64,000 nt of DNA from Brevundimonas variabilis. Lineage in GTDB: Bacteria > Pseudomonadota > Alphaproteobacteria > Caulobacterales > Caulobacteraceae. Location: assembly GCF_014199945.1 (NCBI RefSeq), contig NZ_JACHOR010000001.1:310001-374000 (forward strand). The letters are read 5' to 3'. The notes below the pieces were generated by a model, which saw nothing but the letters and a program-made list of their open reading frames with translations, was not told where the DNA came from and did not search any database. Of the stretch, positions 44,699 through 54,673 are shown in pieces (within the stretch, counting starts at the first letter, position 1; each line of letters begins with the position of its first letter). The translations under genes were made by a program, and so were the position numbers.

Positions 44699-45394
44699 AT
44701 GACCTGGCTGGATTGGGCGGCGCTCGTACTCTTCTTTATCTGCTGGCTGGGCTATGGGCCGCTGCTGAAGCTGCTGGCGCGCGGGTCAGGCTCGCTCAAC
44801 GACGACATGCTCACCGTCCGTCAGGCCTGGATGACGGCCATGACACACCGGGAGATGCGCCTGCTGGACAGCCAGTTGCTGGGGCATTCGATCAACTCCG
44901 GCTCCTTCTTCGCATCGTCCAACCTGCTGCTGATCGCGGCGGTGGGCGGGATTCTGTTCGGCGGTCAGGGTGCCCTGGAAGGGTTTGCATCCGTCGGGGC
45001 GGAGGACGTGCCGATCCAGTTGCTGGAGGCCAAACTGGCCCTCGTTCTGGTGTGTCTGGCGCGCGGGCTGCTGGATTTCATCTGGTCCATCCGTCAGATG
45101 AACTATGCCCTGGCTCTGATCGGCGCAGCGCCCGAAGTGCATACCGAGCACGACAAGGTCGCCTTCGGCAAGGCCACCGCAGACGTCCTGAATCCCGCCC
45201 TCAGCGCCTTCAGTCAGGGGGTGCGGGGCTATTATTTCGCATTGGCGGCAGCCGCCTGGCTTTTCGGTCCCCTGTGGCTGGCGCTGGGCGTCGCTTCGGC
45301 CTTTTCCCTGCTGGTCTGGCGTCAGGCAGGATCTCCGGCCGCGCGGGCGATCCGGACCGCAAAACGCCTGCTGGATGCGAACACGACGCCGTAA
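44699..45394 (+). CDS. DUF599 family membrane protein
   Basis: 231 residues, four hydrophobic helices. The pattern [40 protein letters not shown], followed by [26 protein letters not shown], defines DUF599, integral membrane proteins of unknown function. It is divergent from cobT with 113 bp between. No terminator follows directly; the next intergenic region holds a separate sRNA-like unit. Confidence 0.88.
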   Translation: MTWLDWAALVLFFICWLGYGPLLKLLARGSGSLNDDMLTVRQAWMTAMTHREMRLLDSQLLGHSINSGSFFASSNLLLIAAVGGILFGGQGALEGFASVGAEDVPIQLLEAKLALVLVCLARGLLDFIWSIRQMNYALALIGAAPEVHTEHDKVAFGKATADVLNPALSAFSQGVRGYYFALAAAAWLFGPLWLALGVASAFSLLVWRQAGSPAARAIRTAKRLLDANTTP

Positions 45395-45528
45395 ATGGCG
45401 GGTTCGCAACTGCAATATTTCCGCGCGAAGGGAAATGCGGCAAGATCATGCACTGAAAACGTCTGCATGCTGTCGGAATGGGCAGAAAACATCGTAACCA
45501 GCCGTGATGACGATTATGAAATCCCATC

Positions 45529-45557
45529 TTGACGCATTGTGCATCGCAACCTAGTTT
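45529..45557 (+). promoter_or_regulatory. Promoter of the candidate small RNA
   Basis: TTGACG (45529-45534), 17-bp spacer, TAGTTT (45552-45557). The -35 box differs from TTGACA at one position. Transcription would begin around 45563-45565, exactly where the first hairpin of the putative RNA starts. Confidence 0.6.
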
Positions 45558-45563
45558 TCCTGT

Positions 45564-45647
45564 GACGCCTCCGGGCGTCTTGCCCTTCCTGGGCGTTTCC
45601 TCCCTATAGACTTTTAAAGCCGCGCCCTCGGGCGCGGCTCTTTTTTT
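45564..45647 (+). ncRNA. Candidate small regulatory RNA (about 84 nt)
   Basis: Between convergent genes, a promoter-like sequence leads directly into two short hairpins: GACGCC/GGCGTC (45564-45579, TCCG loop) and GCCC/GGGC (45582-45594, TTCCT loop). An unpaired stretch TTTCCTCCCT (45596-45605) follows, and a strong terminator (45618-45647). No ORF is present. The unpaired CCUCC is complementary to Shine-Dalgarno sequences, as in C-rich-loop sRNAs of alphaproteobacteria. It could instead be the 3' UTR of the DUF599 gene, ending 225 nt after its stop. Confidence 0.55.
45618..45647 (+). terminator. Strong intrinsic terminator
   Basis: AGCCGCGCC (45618-45626) pairs with GGCGCGGCT (45631-45639) around CTCG, followed by seven T (45641-45647). 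It ends the sRNA-like unit and any read-through from DUF599. On the reverse strand the stem is followed by TTTAAAAG, so it may also help terminate the convergent amidohydrolase gene. Confidence 0.9.
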
Positions 45648-45660
45648 GCCTGAAGACAGG

Positions 45661-46536
45661 TCAGAGACGCCAGTCGTCGGCCGCGAGGCTGGCGATGATC
45701 CGACCCAGCGCCGTCCGGGTCCGGTCATAGTCCGCCGACGGCTCCAGACGCAGCTCGTCGAAATAGAGCGCGCGGTTCAGCTCGATCTGGATCGCCTGGA
45801 ACCCGGCTTCGGGCCGTCCCCAGATCTGCGTCGAGTACCCCCCCGCATAAGGCTGGTTCAGGCCCACGATCCAGCCGAGACCTTCGAACAGAGCGCGCAG
45901 TCGCCGCGTCACCCGGGCGGAACAGGATGAGCCATGCCGGTCGCCAATCACCACATCGACACTGCGCGAGGATCGCCCACCCCTGCCGCGTCCCTGGCCG
46001 CCGGCGGCGCGCGACGGCATCGAGTGCCAGTCCATCAGGATCGCCACGCCGCGGGATGCGCGCGCCGCCTCCATCCTCTCGGCAAGCGCCGCATGGTAGG
46101 GCTCATGGACACGCGCCACCCGCCCCTTCGCCTCCTCCAGGGTAAGGCGGCGATCATAAAGCGCCGCCCCATCCCCCGCCCGTCGGGCGATAACGCCGAA
46201 ACCCGCCTGGACCTTGGCACTGCCAGGGCCCACCCCCGGGCAGTCCTCGATCAGGGCAGGATCCAGTTCGTCCGGTGCCCGGTTCAGATCCAGATAGGCG
46301 CGGGAAATTCGCCCGGCGATGACCGGGATGCCCACATCCGGAGCCGATGAGATGAGCCGGTCCACCAGGGCATCCTCGGCACTGCGCAGACTGGTCGGCG
46401 CCAGGCCTGCGACCGGCCCGAAATCGTCCGGCAGCAGCGCACCCGAGTGGGGCGAGGCGAACACCAGGGCTCCCGCCTCGCCGGCAGGCAGGGTCAGGTC
46501 GAAGGGGGTCACCGGATCGGGAGCGGACGACATCAT
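45661..46536 (-). CDS. N-formylglutamate amidohydrolase family protein
   Basis: 291 residues from ATG 46536 (tandem ATG at 46533; GGAG lies just upstream). The family hydrolyses N-formylglutamate, the last step of one histidine degradation route, or related formyl/acyl amino acids. Visible motifs: FASPHSGALLP, RAYLDLNRAPDELDP, VARVHEPYHAAL, ILMDWHSMPS and VGLNQPYAGGYSTQIWG. It is divergent from cpdR, an association seen in related genomes. Other hut genes are absent. Confidence 0.88.
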   Translation of the reverse strand: MMSSAPDPVTPFDLTLPAGEAGALVFASPHSGALLPDDFGPVAGLAPTSLRSAEDALVDRLISSAPDVGIPVIAGRISRAYLDLNRAPDELDPALIEDCPGVGPGSAKVQAGFGVIARRAGDGAALYDRRLTLEEAKGRVARVHEPYHAALAERMEAARASRGVAILMDWHSMPSRAAGGQGRGRGGRSSRSVDVVIGDRHGSSCSARVTRRLRALFEGLGWIVGLNQPYAGGYSTQIWGRPEAGFQAIQIELNRALYFDELRLEPSADYDRTRTALGRIIASLAADDWRL

Positions 46537-46661
46537 TGCTCCGGCCATACCGCGATTTGCCGGTCCATCCACAGCGACGGCTTCGCCCATACGGTGATTT
46601 TCATGGCTGGTTTACCGTTCCGGACCTAGCGTGACGCTCGATTCCGGAGACGACCCACGCC

Positions 46662-47018
46662 ATGGCACGCATACTTCTGGCTGAAGACGACGCATCGCTG
46701 CGCGGATTTCTCACGCGGGCGCTGGAGCGGGCCGGGCATCAGGTCATCGATTGCGAGAACGGGGACGACGCCATCGACGCCCTGGAGCACGGTCCCTATG
46801 ACCTGCTGCTGACCGACATCGTCATGCCGGGCGCCGACGGGATCGAGGTGGCTCGCGTGGCTGCCGCCCGCCAGCCTGGCCTGCGCATCATGTTCATCAC
46901 CGGCTTTGCCGCCGTCGCCCTGTCTGCTGCCCAGGCCAGCCCGCAGGCCAAGGTGCTGTCCAAGCCCGTTCACCTGCGCGACCTGGTCAATGAAGTCGAC
47001 CGGATGATCGCGGCCTGA
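46662..47018 (+). CDS. cpdR: Single-domain response regulator CpdR
   Basis: 118 residues, a lone receiver domain. Acidic pocket E8/D9/D10, phospho-acceptor D52 in LLTDIVMPG, Thr in MFITGF and Lys in VLSKPVH. The size, sequence and Ala-Ala C-terminus match CpdR, which in its unphosphorylated form primes ClpXP at the cell pole for degrading cell-cycle factors and is itself a ClpXP substrate in Caulobacter. Phosphorylation there comes from CckA-ChpT. GGAG lies 12 nt upstream. Confidence 0.92.
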   Translation: MARILLAEDDASLRGFLTRALERAGHQVIDCENGDDAIDALEHGPYDLLLTDIVMPGADGIEVARVAAARQPGLRIMFITGFAAVALSAAQASPQAKVLSKPVHLRDLVNEVDRMIAA

Positions 47019-47135
47019 AGGACGGGTTCGGGGCCATCGCCCCAACTTCGTCCGAAAAGGGCCTTGCGATTGGCCAGAGGTGCGGGGTATAGACCGCTCC
47101 TTCCCGTTCCGGGGCGTTCCCGGAACCGTCTTGGC

Positions 47136-47210
47136 GGATGCGTAGCTCAGCGGGAGAGCACCTCGTTGACATCGAGGGGGTCACAGGTTCAATCCCTGTC
47201 GCGTCCACCA
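47136..47210 (+). tRNA. tRNA-Val (GAC)
   Basis: 75 nt with encoded CCA. Acceptor stem GGATGCG/CGCGTCC (one T-G pair), D-arm GCTCAGCGGGAGAGC, anticodon stem CCTCG/CGAGG around the loop TTGACAT with anticodon GAC, and T-loop GGTTCAATCC. All four arms fold. Confidence 0.97.
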
Positions 47211-47290
47211 TTCCTTTCCTTCATTCCAGCGTCTGGCCGCTACGGGCGGCGAGCGCTTGTGTAGGTTTGAAGATAGCCGCCTCGCCTGTA

Positions 47291-47602
47291 TCAGCCAGCC
47301 TTGCGGACGACTGTTTCCGAAGCCGCAGATTGACGAAACCTGGCGCTCCTTTGTGAACCTGGCGCTCGGGTGGCGCGAACCGGTTTTCGCTCGGGCCAGG
47401 CACTGGGGAAGCCCTTGTTCCCGTCGGCAAGACTGCCGACAAAGCGCTCGCCATAATAGAGGAAGATCGTCTCGTAGCCGACCCAGTAGAGCGCCCGGTC
47501 TGCCATTGCTGTCATGGCTGAAACGTCGTCGGCCGCTGCGAGCACACAGACATCGGCCCCCATCTTGCCGGGCAGGTTCACGATGCAGAAGTAACAGTCC
47601 AT
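47291..47602 (-). CDS. Orphan hypothetical protein downstream of tRNA-Val
   Basis: 103 residues; not recognised. The N-terminal two thirds (MDCYFCIVNLPGKMGADVCV to YETIFLYYGERFVGSLADGNKG) look like a folded domain; the last 35 residues are Arg/Ser/Ala-rich and look out of frame or disordered. GGAG lies 7 nt before the ATG. It is isolated on the minus strand. A real gene with a frameshifted tail is possible. Confidence 0.45.
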   Translation of the reverse strand: MDCYFCIVNLPGKMGADVCVLAAADDVSAMTAMADRALYWVGYETIFLYYGERFVGSLADGNKGFPSAWPERKPVRATRAPGSQRSARFRQSAASETVVRKAG

Positions 47603-47704
47603 GCGCTCACTCCGGGTACTGATCGACGAATGACGCAGCCGTCATCCGGTTCCATCAAGACCATGTGTGATTGCCGCGATCGCGCGATGTTTCAGAGCGG
47701 CCTG

Positions 47705-47953
47705 TCAGCCTGAGGGGGCAGCCCCGGGAGGCTGCAGTCCGGGATCCAGCGAGACCCGACCCCCATGCGGTCTGTCGCGATGCAGTTCGAAGCGCGCCTT
47801 GCCGCCTTTGCGGACGGCGATCGAGGAAAAATCGCCACTCAGGAGCAAACGAAGTTCTGCCAGCGAACGCGCCTCGTCGTCATCGCGGGCCGCAACCTCC
47901 TCGATCGTCCGATGGCGATCAAGGCCATCGATCAGGAACTCGTAGCTGGTCAT
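47705..47953 (-). CDS. Small protein resembling DUF6894-type domains
   Basis: 82 residues from ATG 47953 with AGGAGG 7 nt upstream. The N-terminus MTSYEFLIDGLDRHRT and then ARDDDEARSLAELRLLLSG recall the short Y-x-F-x-x-D-G ... A-R-x-x-A pattern of DUF6894-like proteins common in Alphaproteobacteria. The C-terminal 20 residues are Pro/Gly-rich. Function unknown; the family call is tentative. Confidence 0.6.
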   Translation of the reverse strand: MTSYEFLIDGLDRHRTIEEVAARDDDEARSLAELRLLLSGDFSSIAVRKGGKARFELHRDRPHGGRVSLDPGLQPPGAAPSG

Positions 47954-48269
47954 CACCCCCTCCTGCCGCCGAGCCACAATCCGCCATCTTCCGTCGACCG
48001 GCATTATCCTGCGTCAACATTCTGCAGATTTCTTCAGGGTGCCTACCTTGAAGAGATTACCGATCCTGGTGGCGTCAGGGCCGTCGGGCCCCGCGGTCGG
48101 ATACTCGTGGAGGCGACCCGCCTGATCGCTGCGGCCGGCGTCCTGGCATCGCGGCGGCCGTCCGGGCCCAGGCTCACTTGTCCACGGGTTTCGAAGACAG
48201 CTGTGTTCCGTTTTTGTTCTCGCCGTCATAGGCTGCACGCGGGTCGGCAGCCCGATGGAGACACATGAC
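47954..48269. other. Non-coding stretch without recognised features
   Basis: Between two small orphan genes on opposite strands. No convincing ORF (frames here lack ribosome-binding sites or are shadows), no strong hairpin with T-run and no repeat was seen. It should hold the divergent promoters of the 47705 and 48270 genes. Confidence 0.5.
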
Positions 48270-48500
48270 ATGAATGACCGCGCACTGGCTGACTTCCTCA
48301 GCGCCCTGGATGCCGATCTGGCCCGACAGGACGAGGCCCTGTCCGACCCCATCAGCCTGATCGGATCAGGCGAACGGATGTACCGTGCCATGGAGCGACT
48401 GGCCCAGGCCGGGGTTGGCGACGAACAGGCGGCCGAACTTCTGAGGGCCGACGTCGAGCGTCGGGCCTGGATGTCGGATCAGGGGTACGGGATGGCGTGA
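48270..48500 (+). CDS. Small acidic helical protein, unknown function
   Basis: 76 residues from ATG 48270 (an ATG at 48255 is also in frame; GGAG lies between them). It is almost entirely helical and acidic: DRALADFLSALDADLARQDEAL, then RMYRAMERLAQAGVGDEQAAELLRADVERRAWM. Not recognised. It converges on the ferredoxin gene, 12 bp away. Confidence 0.6.
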   Translation: MNDRALADFLSALDADLARQDEALSDPISLIGSGERMYRAMERLAQAGVGDEQAAELLRADVERRAWMSDQGYGMA

Positions 48501-48512
48501 CGCCGACGGGCG

Positions 48513-49639
<1,127 letters not shown>

Positions 49640-49648
49640 CGTCGGACC

Positions 49649-51433
49649 TCAGTAAACCCGTGCCTTGGGCTTGATGTACTCGATGTCGGTGGACATCGTG
49701 TACTCGTGCACGGGGCGGTAATCGATCAGCACGCCGTCGCCCTGGGTCTTCCAGGCCAGCGTGTGCTTCATCCAGTTCTCGTCGTCGCGGTCGGGGAAGT
49801 CCTCGCGGGCGTGGGCTCCTCGGCTTTCCTGACGGTTGGCGGCGCTCTCGATCGTGACCAGGGCCTGATCGATCAGGTTGTCGTACTCCAGCGTCTCGAC
49901 GAGATCGGTGTTCCAGATCAGGCCGCGATCGGTGGTGCGGATGTCCTGGCCGCGCGCATGGATGTCGCGCAGCTTGGCGACGCCCTGGTCCAGGGTCTCG
50001 CCCGTGCGGAACACGGCCGCGTCGGACTGCATGGCCCGCTGCATCTCGAGACGCAGCTTTGCGGTCGGGGTGTCGCCATTGGCATGACGGAAGCGGTCGA
50101 AACGCGCCATGTGACGGTCGGTCGAATGGGCCGGGGCGTCAGGCACCTTGGCGGCCTTGTCCACGACCTCGCCGGCGCGCAGGCCGGCAGCGCGACCGAA
50201 CACGACCAGATCGGTCAGGGAGTTCGAACCCAGACGGTTGGCGCCGTGCACGGACACACAGGCCGCCTCGCCCACGGCCATCAGGCCGGGCACGACGGTG
50301 TCGGCATTGTCGCCGACCTTGGTCAGGACCTCGCCGTGATAGTTCGTCGGGATGCCACCCATGTTGTAGTGAACGGTCGGCAGGACCGGGATCGGGGCCT
50401 TGGTCACATCGACGCCGGCAAAGATCTTGGCCGATTCCGAGATGCCCGGCAGGCGCTGGTGCAACACCTTGGGATCCAGGTGGTCGAGGTGCAGATAGAT
50501 GTGGTCCTTGTTCGGACCGACCCCGCGGCCTTCGCGGATCTCGATGGTCATGGACCGGCTGACGACGTCGCGGCTGGCGAGGTCCTTGGCCGAGGGCGCA
50601 TAGCGCTCCATGAACCGCTCGCCCTCGGAGTTGGTCAGATAACCGCCCTCGCCCCGCGCGCCTTCGGTGATCAGGCAGCCGGCGCCATAGATGCCGGTCG
50701 GGTGGAACTGGACGAACTCCATGTCCTGCAGCGGCAGGCCGGCGCGCAGGACCATGGCATTGCCGTCACCGGTGCAGGTGTGGGCGCTGGTGGCCGAGAA
50801 ATAGGCGCGGCCGTAGCCGCCGGTGGCCAGGATCACCAGCTTGGCGCGGAACCGGTGCATGGTGCCGTCGTCCAGCTTCCAGGCGGTGACGCCCGTGCAG
50901 GTGCCGTCCTGCATGATCAGGTCGAGGGCGAAATACTCGATGAAGAACTCGACCTCGCGGCGCACCGACTGGCCATACAGGGTGTGAAGGATGGCGTGGC
51001 CGGTTCGATCGGCGGCAGCACAGGTGCGCTGCACCGGGCCCTCGCCATAGTTCTTGGTCATGCCGCCGAAGGCGCGCTGGTAGATCTTGCCGTCGTCGGT
51101 GCGCGAGAAGGGCACACCCCAGTGTTCCAGCTCGTAGACGGCCTTGGGGGCCTCGCGGACCAGATATTCGATGGCGTCCTGGTCGCCCAGCCAGTCCGAC
51201 CCCTTGACGGTGTCGTACATGTGCCATTTCCAGGAATCCTCCCCCATGTTGCCAAGCGAGGCGGAGATGCCGCCCTGGGCCGCCACGGTGTGCGAGCGGG
51301 TCGGGAAAACCTTGGAGACGCAGGCGACCTTCAGGCCCTGCTGCGCTGCTCCGAGCGCGGCCCGCAGACCCGATCCCCCGGCTCCGACGACGACAACATC
51401 GTATTCGTGATCGACGAATTCATAGCTGGCCAA
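49649..51433 (-). CDS. sdhA: Succinate dehydrogenase flavoprotein subunit
   Basis: 594 residues. FAD-binding [17 protein letters not shown] near residue 14, covalent-FAD His in [17 protein letters not shown], and active-site [21 protein letters not shown]. Oxidises succinate to fumarate. The start is a TTG at 51433, with GGAG 8 nt upstream; it gives [17 protein letters not shown], the family N-terminus. It follows sdhD by 3 bp. Confidence 0.95.
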   Translation of the reverse strand: MASYEFVDHEYDVVVVGAGGSGLRAALGAAQQGLKVACVSKVFPTRSHTVAAQGGISASLGNMGEDSWKWHMYDTVKGSDWLGDQDAIEYLVREAPKAVYELEHWGVPFSRTDDGKIYQRAFGGMTKNYGEGPVQRTCAAADRTGHAILHTLYGQSVRREVEFFIEYFALDLIMQDGTCTGVTAWKLDDGTMHRFRAKLVILATGGYGRAYFSATSAHTCTGDGNAMVLRAGLPLQDMEFVQFHPTGIYGAGCLITEGARGEGGYLTNSEGERFMERYAPSAKDLASRDVVSRSMTIEIREGRGVGPNKDHIYLHLDHLDPKVLHQRLPGISESAKIFAGVDVTKAPIPVLPTVHYNMGGIPTNYHGEVLTKVGDNADTVVPGLMAVGEAACVSVHGANRLGSNSLTDLVVFGRAAGLRAGEVVDKAAKVPDAPAHSTDRHMARFDRFRHANGDTPTAKLRLEMQRAMQSDAAVFRTGETLDQGVAKLRDIHARGQDIRTTDRGLIWNTDLVETLEYDNLIDQALVTIESAANRQESRGAHAREDFPDRDDENWMKHTLAWKTQGDGVLIDYRPVHEYTMSTDIEYIKPKARVY

Positions 51434-51436
51434 GGT

Positions 51437-51844
51437 TCAGGCTCCGAGACCGGCCGGCAGCGGGGCTGAGCCCAGCGCCAGTCGGGCGATAAAGAACACG
51501 CTGGCAAGCGCCAGCAAAAGGCAGATCAGGGTGTTGAGACCAAGCAGCAGCTTCAACGTCCCCGCCTTGTGGATATAGTCCTCCACGATGACTTTCACGC
51601 CCATCTGCATATGCCAAAGCGTCGCAACTAGGGTGACGGCCAGCAGGGCGGCGTTCACCGGGCTGCGGAACCAGGCCAGCGCACCGTCATAGCCCCCGCC
51701 GGACAGCGTCGCTGCGGCCCACAGCCCCCAAAGGGTCAGCGGGACCAGGATCAGGGCCGAAAGACGCTCGGCCTTCCATTCGCCTGCGCCGTGATTCTCG
51801 GAGACCTTGACGCCGTTGCGGTACTGACTGGTGGTGCGGCTCAC
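51437..51844 (-). CDS. sdhD: Succinate dehydrogenase membrane anchor subunit
   Basis: 135 residues from GTG 51844, with GGGAGGG 8 nt upstream and a GTGA overlap with sdhC. Three hydrophobic helices; the ligand segment LWHMQMGVKVIVEDYIHK fits the quinone/heme region of SdhD. A longer in-frame reading to 51922 overlaps sdhC and is rejected. Confidence 0.92.
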   Translation of the reverse strand: MSRTTSQYRNGVKVSENHGAGEWKAERLSALILVPLTLWGLWAAATLSGGGYDGALAWFRSPVNAALLAVTLVATLWHMQMGVKVIVEDYIHKAGTLKLLLGLNTLICLLLALASVFFIARLALGSAPLPAGLGA

Positions 51845-52290
51845 AGCGAGACCCTCCCGGCGGCAAACAGATAGGCCCAGAAGGCCAGGGAGGCGACGAC
51901 ACCGAATGCGATCGAGCCCCACGACAGGCCGTCTGCCGCCTTGGGAGTCAGGGCCGCTCCGGCATCCCAGATCAGATGCCGGACACCGGCCGCGAAATGA
52001 TAGAGCAGGGAAACGGTGAAGCCGAACCAGACGAGCAGGCCCAGCGGCGACCCGGCCAGGCCGACGAAGGTGGCATAGGCCTCGGCCCCGCTGGCCAGGG
52101 CCGCGATCCAGGCGACGACCAGAATCGCACCGACATACAGGGCACTACCGGTCACGCGGGTAAGGATCGAGGCCAGCATGGTGACATGCCAGCGCCAGAC
52201 CTGAAGATGGGGCGACATGGGGCGGGGGCGACCGTTCGGCTGCATGACGTGACCGGTGGTCACGGCAGACGAGTCCTTGGCATTCGACAT
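51841..52290 (-). CDS. sdhC: Succinate dehydrogenase cytochrome b556 subunit
   Basis: 149 residues from ATG 52290. N-terminal RPRPMSPHLQVWRWHVTMLASILTRVTG is the family signature (quinone site), and SLLYHFAAGVRHLIWDAG supplies the heme-ligand His. Three membrane helices. It is the first gene of the operon sdhCDAB-ferredoxin; the in-frame TTG at 52305 is less likely. Confidence 0.94.
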   Translation of the reverse strand: MSNAKDSSAVTTGHVMQPNGRPRPMSPHLQVWRWHVTMLASILTRVTGSALYVGAILVVAWIAALASGAEAYATFVGLAGSPLGLLVWFGFTVSLLYHFAAGVRHLIWDAGAALTPKAADGLSWGSIAFGVVASLAFWAYLFAAGRVSL

Positions 52291-52483
52291 GCGAATATTT
52301 CTCAAATCTTCGAAGAAGTCTGGCGTGGGAGCGCGCGCACAGGCTTTAGGGAACCCCGACCACGGGTGTCAACGCGACCTTTCCCCCCTTTATGCCCTCA
52401 AGGCCTAACGACCGGTGCCTGAGCACACTTTTCGTCAGGACCAGGCCGTGAACGGCAAGCCGCAGCGTCCGGGCCCGGATGGA

Positions 52484-53230
52484 TCAGGCCAGATCGCCTG
52501 ACGACGACGCCTTGCCGGCTGGCAGACCACGTTTGGCCCAGGCGTTCGTGTGTTTCAGCCGCCAGTAGATCATCAGGCCGACGCCCACGATCGTCGGTAC
52601 CGCCCACATCGCCGGATTGAAGGCATGGTGCGGAAAGAGTCGGACGGCTCCAAACGCAAGGAACGCCGTATAGACCGAGATGCCGGCCCCCAGCGACGCC
52701 TGGAAATGCTGCATCAGGAACTCCATCCGCGGCGGATGATCCCTGAATATGAAATGCAGATAGATGACGGCCGACGCCAGACCTGCCGTCGCCACGCCGA
52801 CCATCAGATACTGCCCGATGATGAAGCCCTGCACGGCGCAGTTCAGGGCCGCGACGATCGTCAGGACCTGCAGAGAAACATTGAACCAGTGCCGGTTCCC
52901 GCTGTGTGCCGACTTGTTGCGCACGACCGAAAGGCCGTGCCATGCGAGCCCGATGGTCAGGACGGCCAGATAGAGCATCATCCAGCCGAACAGGCCGCGA
53001 ATGAGGGGCACATCCGTGAGTTCGGGATGGGTCGGTAGCGGCGCGATCAGGGTGCAAAGCCCCATGCCGATCGCCGAGGTCCCGGTTGCCATCATGCTGT
53101 AGGCGAACAGACGCCCCCATTTCCTGTGATGGTGCGCCCCCTTGCGGGCGATCACCGGCACCCAGAAGAGTACCAGCCCGGTGGCCCCGCTGATCACATG
53201 GGCGACAACGAAAAGATCAAACAGCAGCAT
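52484..53230 (-). CDS. Seven-helix membrane protein, DUF2306-like
   Basis: 248 residues with about seven hydrophobic helices. AHVISGATGLVLFWVPVIARKGAHHHRKWGRLFAYSMM at the N-terminus resembles the DUF2306 family of predicted membrane proteins with conserved His. Function unknown. It is the last gene of the unit EcsC-SIMPL-HIT-this gene, 72 bp after the HIT gene. Confidence 0.72.
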   Translation of the reverse strand: MLLFDLFVVAHVISGATGLVLFWVPVIARKGAHHHRKWGRLFAYSMMATGTSAIGMGLCTLIAPLPTHPELTDVPLIRGLFGWMMLYLAVLTIGLAWHGLSVVRNKSAHSGNRHWFNVSLQVLTIVAALNCAVQGFIIGQYLMVGVATAGLASAVIYLHFIFRDHPPRMEFLMQHFQASLGAGISVYTAFLAFGAVRLFPHHAFNPAMWAVPTIVGVGLMIYWRLKHTNAWAKRGLPAGKASSSGDLA

Positions 53231-53302
53231 TGGTGTTGACGCCCTGGACGGTCCCGATCCCGATCGTGCCCTGCTCCAACCTTCATGAGCATCGGCCCGG
53301 CG

Positions 53303-53743
53303 TCAATCCGGCAACCGGTCTGCAGGCGGGGCACGCCGCACATGGCTGATCACCACATCCAGGGCATCGGCGCGATAGGGCTGGCCCCCACCCCGGCCCC
53401 AGACGGGATCGGGCCACAGGCCGTCATCCCGCCGGCGACCCACGACATGGACATGAAGCTGGGCCGTGACATTGCCGAGGGCGGCGGTGTTCAGCTTGTC
53501 GATCGGCCGGCCCCCGGCCTCGCCAAGCGCGCGCACGACCTGCCCGGCCCGGACGATCTCCTCCATCAGCACGGCCCGCTCGCCTTCGCTCAGGTCGGCC
53601 AGTTCGACCGCCGCCGCCACGCGAGGGATCAGGATCAGCCAGGGGAAGCGGGCATCGTCCTGCAGCCGCACATGACAGAGCGACCAGTCATCCACAAAGA
53701 CCGACCCGGCCTCGAACGCCGGGTCGGCAGCAAAATCCGGCAT
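53303..53743 (-). CDS. HIT-family protein
   Basis: 146 residues. The histidine-triad active site lies in QLHVHVVGRRRDD (about residues 94-106), with RFPWLILIPR near 33 as the usual N-terminal strand. HIT proteins are nucleotide phosphoramidases or hydrolases; the natural substrate is unknown. It begins 2 bp after the SIMPL-domain gene stop, so they are coupled. Confidence 0.88.
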   Translation of the reverse strand: MPDFAADPAFEAGSVFVDDWSLCHVRLQDDARFPWLILIPRVAAAVELADLSEGERAVLMEEIVRAGQVVRALGEAGGRPIDKLNTAALGNVTAQLHVHVVGRRRDDGLWPDPVWGRGGGQPYRADALDVVISHVRRAPPADRLPD

Positions 53744-53745
53744 CC

Positions 53746-54648
53746 TCAGTTCAGGCCGTAGACGACGCAGGCCCGGTCGCTCAGCTCGCGCAACGGCGGC
53801 TGCAGGGCCAGGCGCGCGGCCTCGATGGCGGCCTCGCTAGGGGCCGCTCCGGGGGCCGGGGGCGGGGGTGGCGGGGCCGGTGCGAACGCAGCTTCGCGCG
53901 CCACCCTGGAGCCGGTCACCACGATATCATCGGCATTGACCGTCGTGGCCAGCCCGGCTCCGCCCCCATAGGACGGCCAGCCGGCGAGGACATCGGTCTC
54001 GCAGGCCCGCCCCGTCGGATCGATGACCCGGACGGACCCCAGCGTCGCCCCCGCATTTCCGGCTGCGGCGCGGGCGCGATCCGCCGCGTCCTTGACCGCC
54101 TGGCCGGCCAGCCAGGTCTTCACGGCATTGTCGGGTTCCAGCTGGAAATAGACCGGGCTGATCGAGGTCGGCTGGGCCGCCACCACCGTGGCATAGACAC
54201 GTTCCAGCACCGCCGTGTCGCGGATGGTCAGGCTGACGGTCGCCGTGGCCTGATAGCGTTCGATCCGGTCGGCCCGGACGTTGTCACGCAGGTTACCGTT
54301 CTCGTCACGATACTGGTCATACAGGGGCTGGGTCTGGAGCGTCGTTTCGACCCGCACCTTGTCGACGCCGTACTGGGCCAGCGTCTGGCTCAGCGCCCGG
54401 ACCCGGTCGGCGGCCTGGCGCGAGGCGTCGGCGACGCTGCGCTCCACGACCTGGAAGCTGCCGTTGAAGCCGGCCCGGTTGGCTGGCACCTCGGTACGGA
54501 CATGACCGATCGAGGCGATGACAGGGTCCCGCATCCACCAGGGGGCCGGAACATTGGCCTGGCCGATCGTGGCCGGCGGCGTCTGGGCCATCGCCATCGA
54601 CGGCATGAGGGTGCCGGCGATCAGGGCGGCGAATGTGAGCAAGCGCAT
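53746..54648 (-). CDS. SIMPL-domain (DUF541) periplasmic protein
   Basis: 300 residues. Signal peptide (MRLLTFAALIAGTLMPSMAMAQ). The SIMPL domain is seen in NGSFQVVERSVADASRQAADRVRALSQTLAQYGV, TLQTQPLYDQY, and GQAVKDAADRARAAAGNAGATLGSV. A Pro-rich linker near residues 256-266 precedes the tail. The role of SIMPL proteins is not settled; a link to envelope or oxidative stress is proposed for some. Second gene of a four-gene minus-strand unit. Confidence 0.87.
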   Translation of the reverse strand: MRLLTFAALIAGTLMPSMAMAQTPPATIGQANVPAPWWMRDPVIASIGHVRTEVPANRAGFNGSFQVVERSVADASRQAADRVRALSQTLAQYGVDKVRVETTLQTQPLYDQYRDENGNLRDNVRADRIERYQATATVSLTIRDTAVLERVYATVVAAQPTSISPVYFQLEPDNAVKTWLAGQAVKDAADRARAAAGNAGATLGSVRVIDPTGRACETDVLAGWPSYGGGAGLATTVNADDIVVTGSRVAREAAFAPAPPPPPPAPGAAPSEAAIEAARLALQPPLRELSDRACVVYGLN

Positions 54649-54673
54649 GGGTCGGTCTCCTGGGTGATTGAAA

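Noticed and set aside
45529..45647. GsrN or another named Caulobacter sRNA
   Set aside because: The promoter does not resemble a sigmaT (GGAAC/CGTT) promoter and I cannot confirm the sequence from memory, so no name is given.
47136..48512. tRNA-Val as a phage or island attachment site
   Set aside because: No copy of the tRNA 3' end was found downstream within the window and there is no integrase gene; only the weaker remnant hypothesis is kept.
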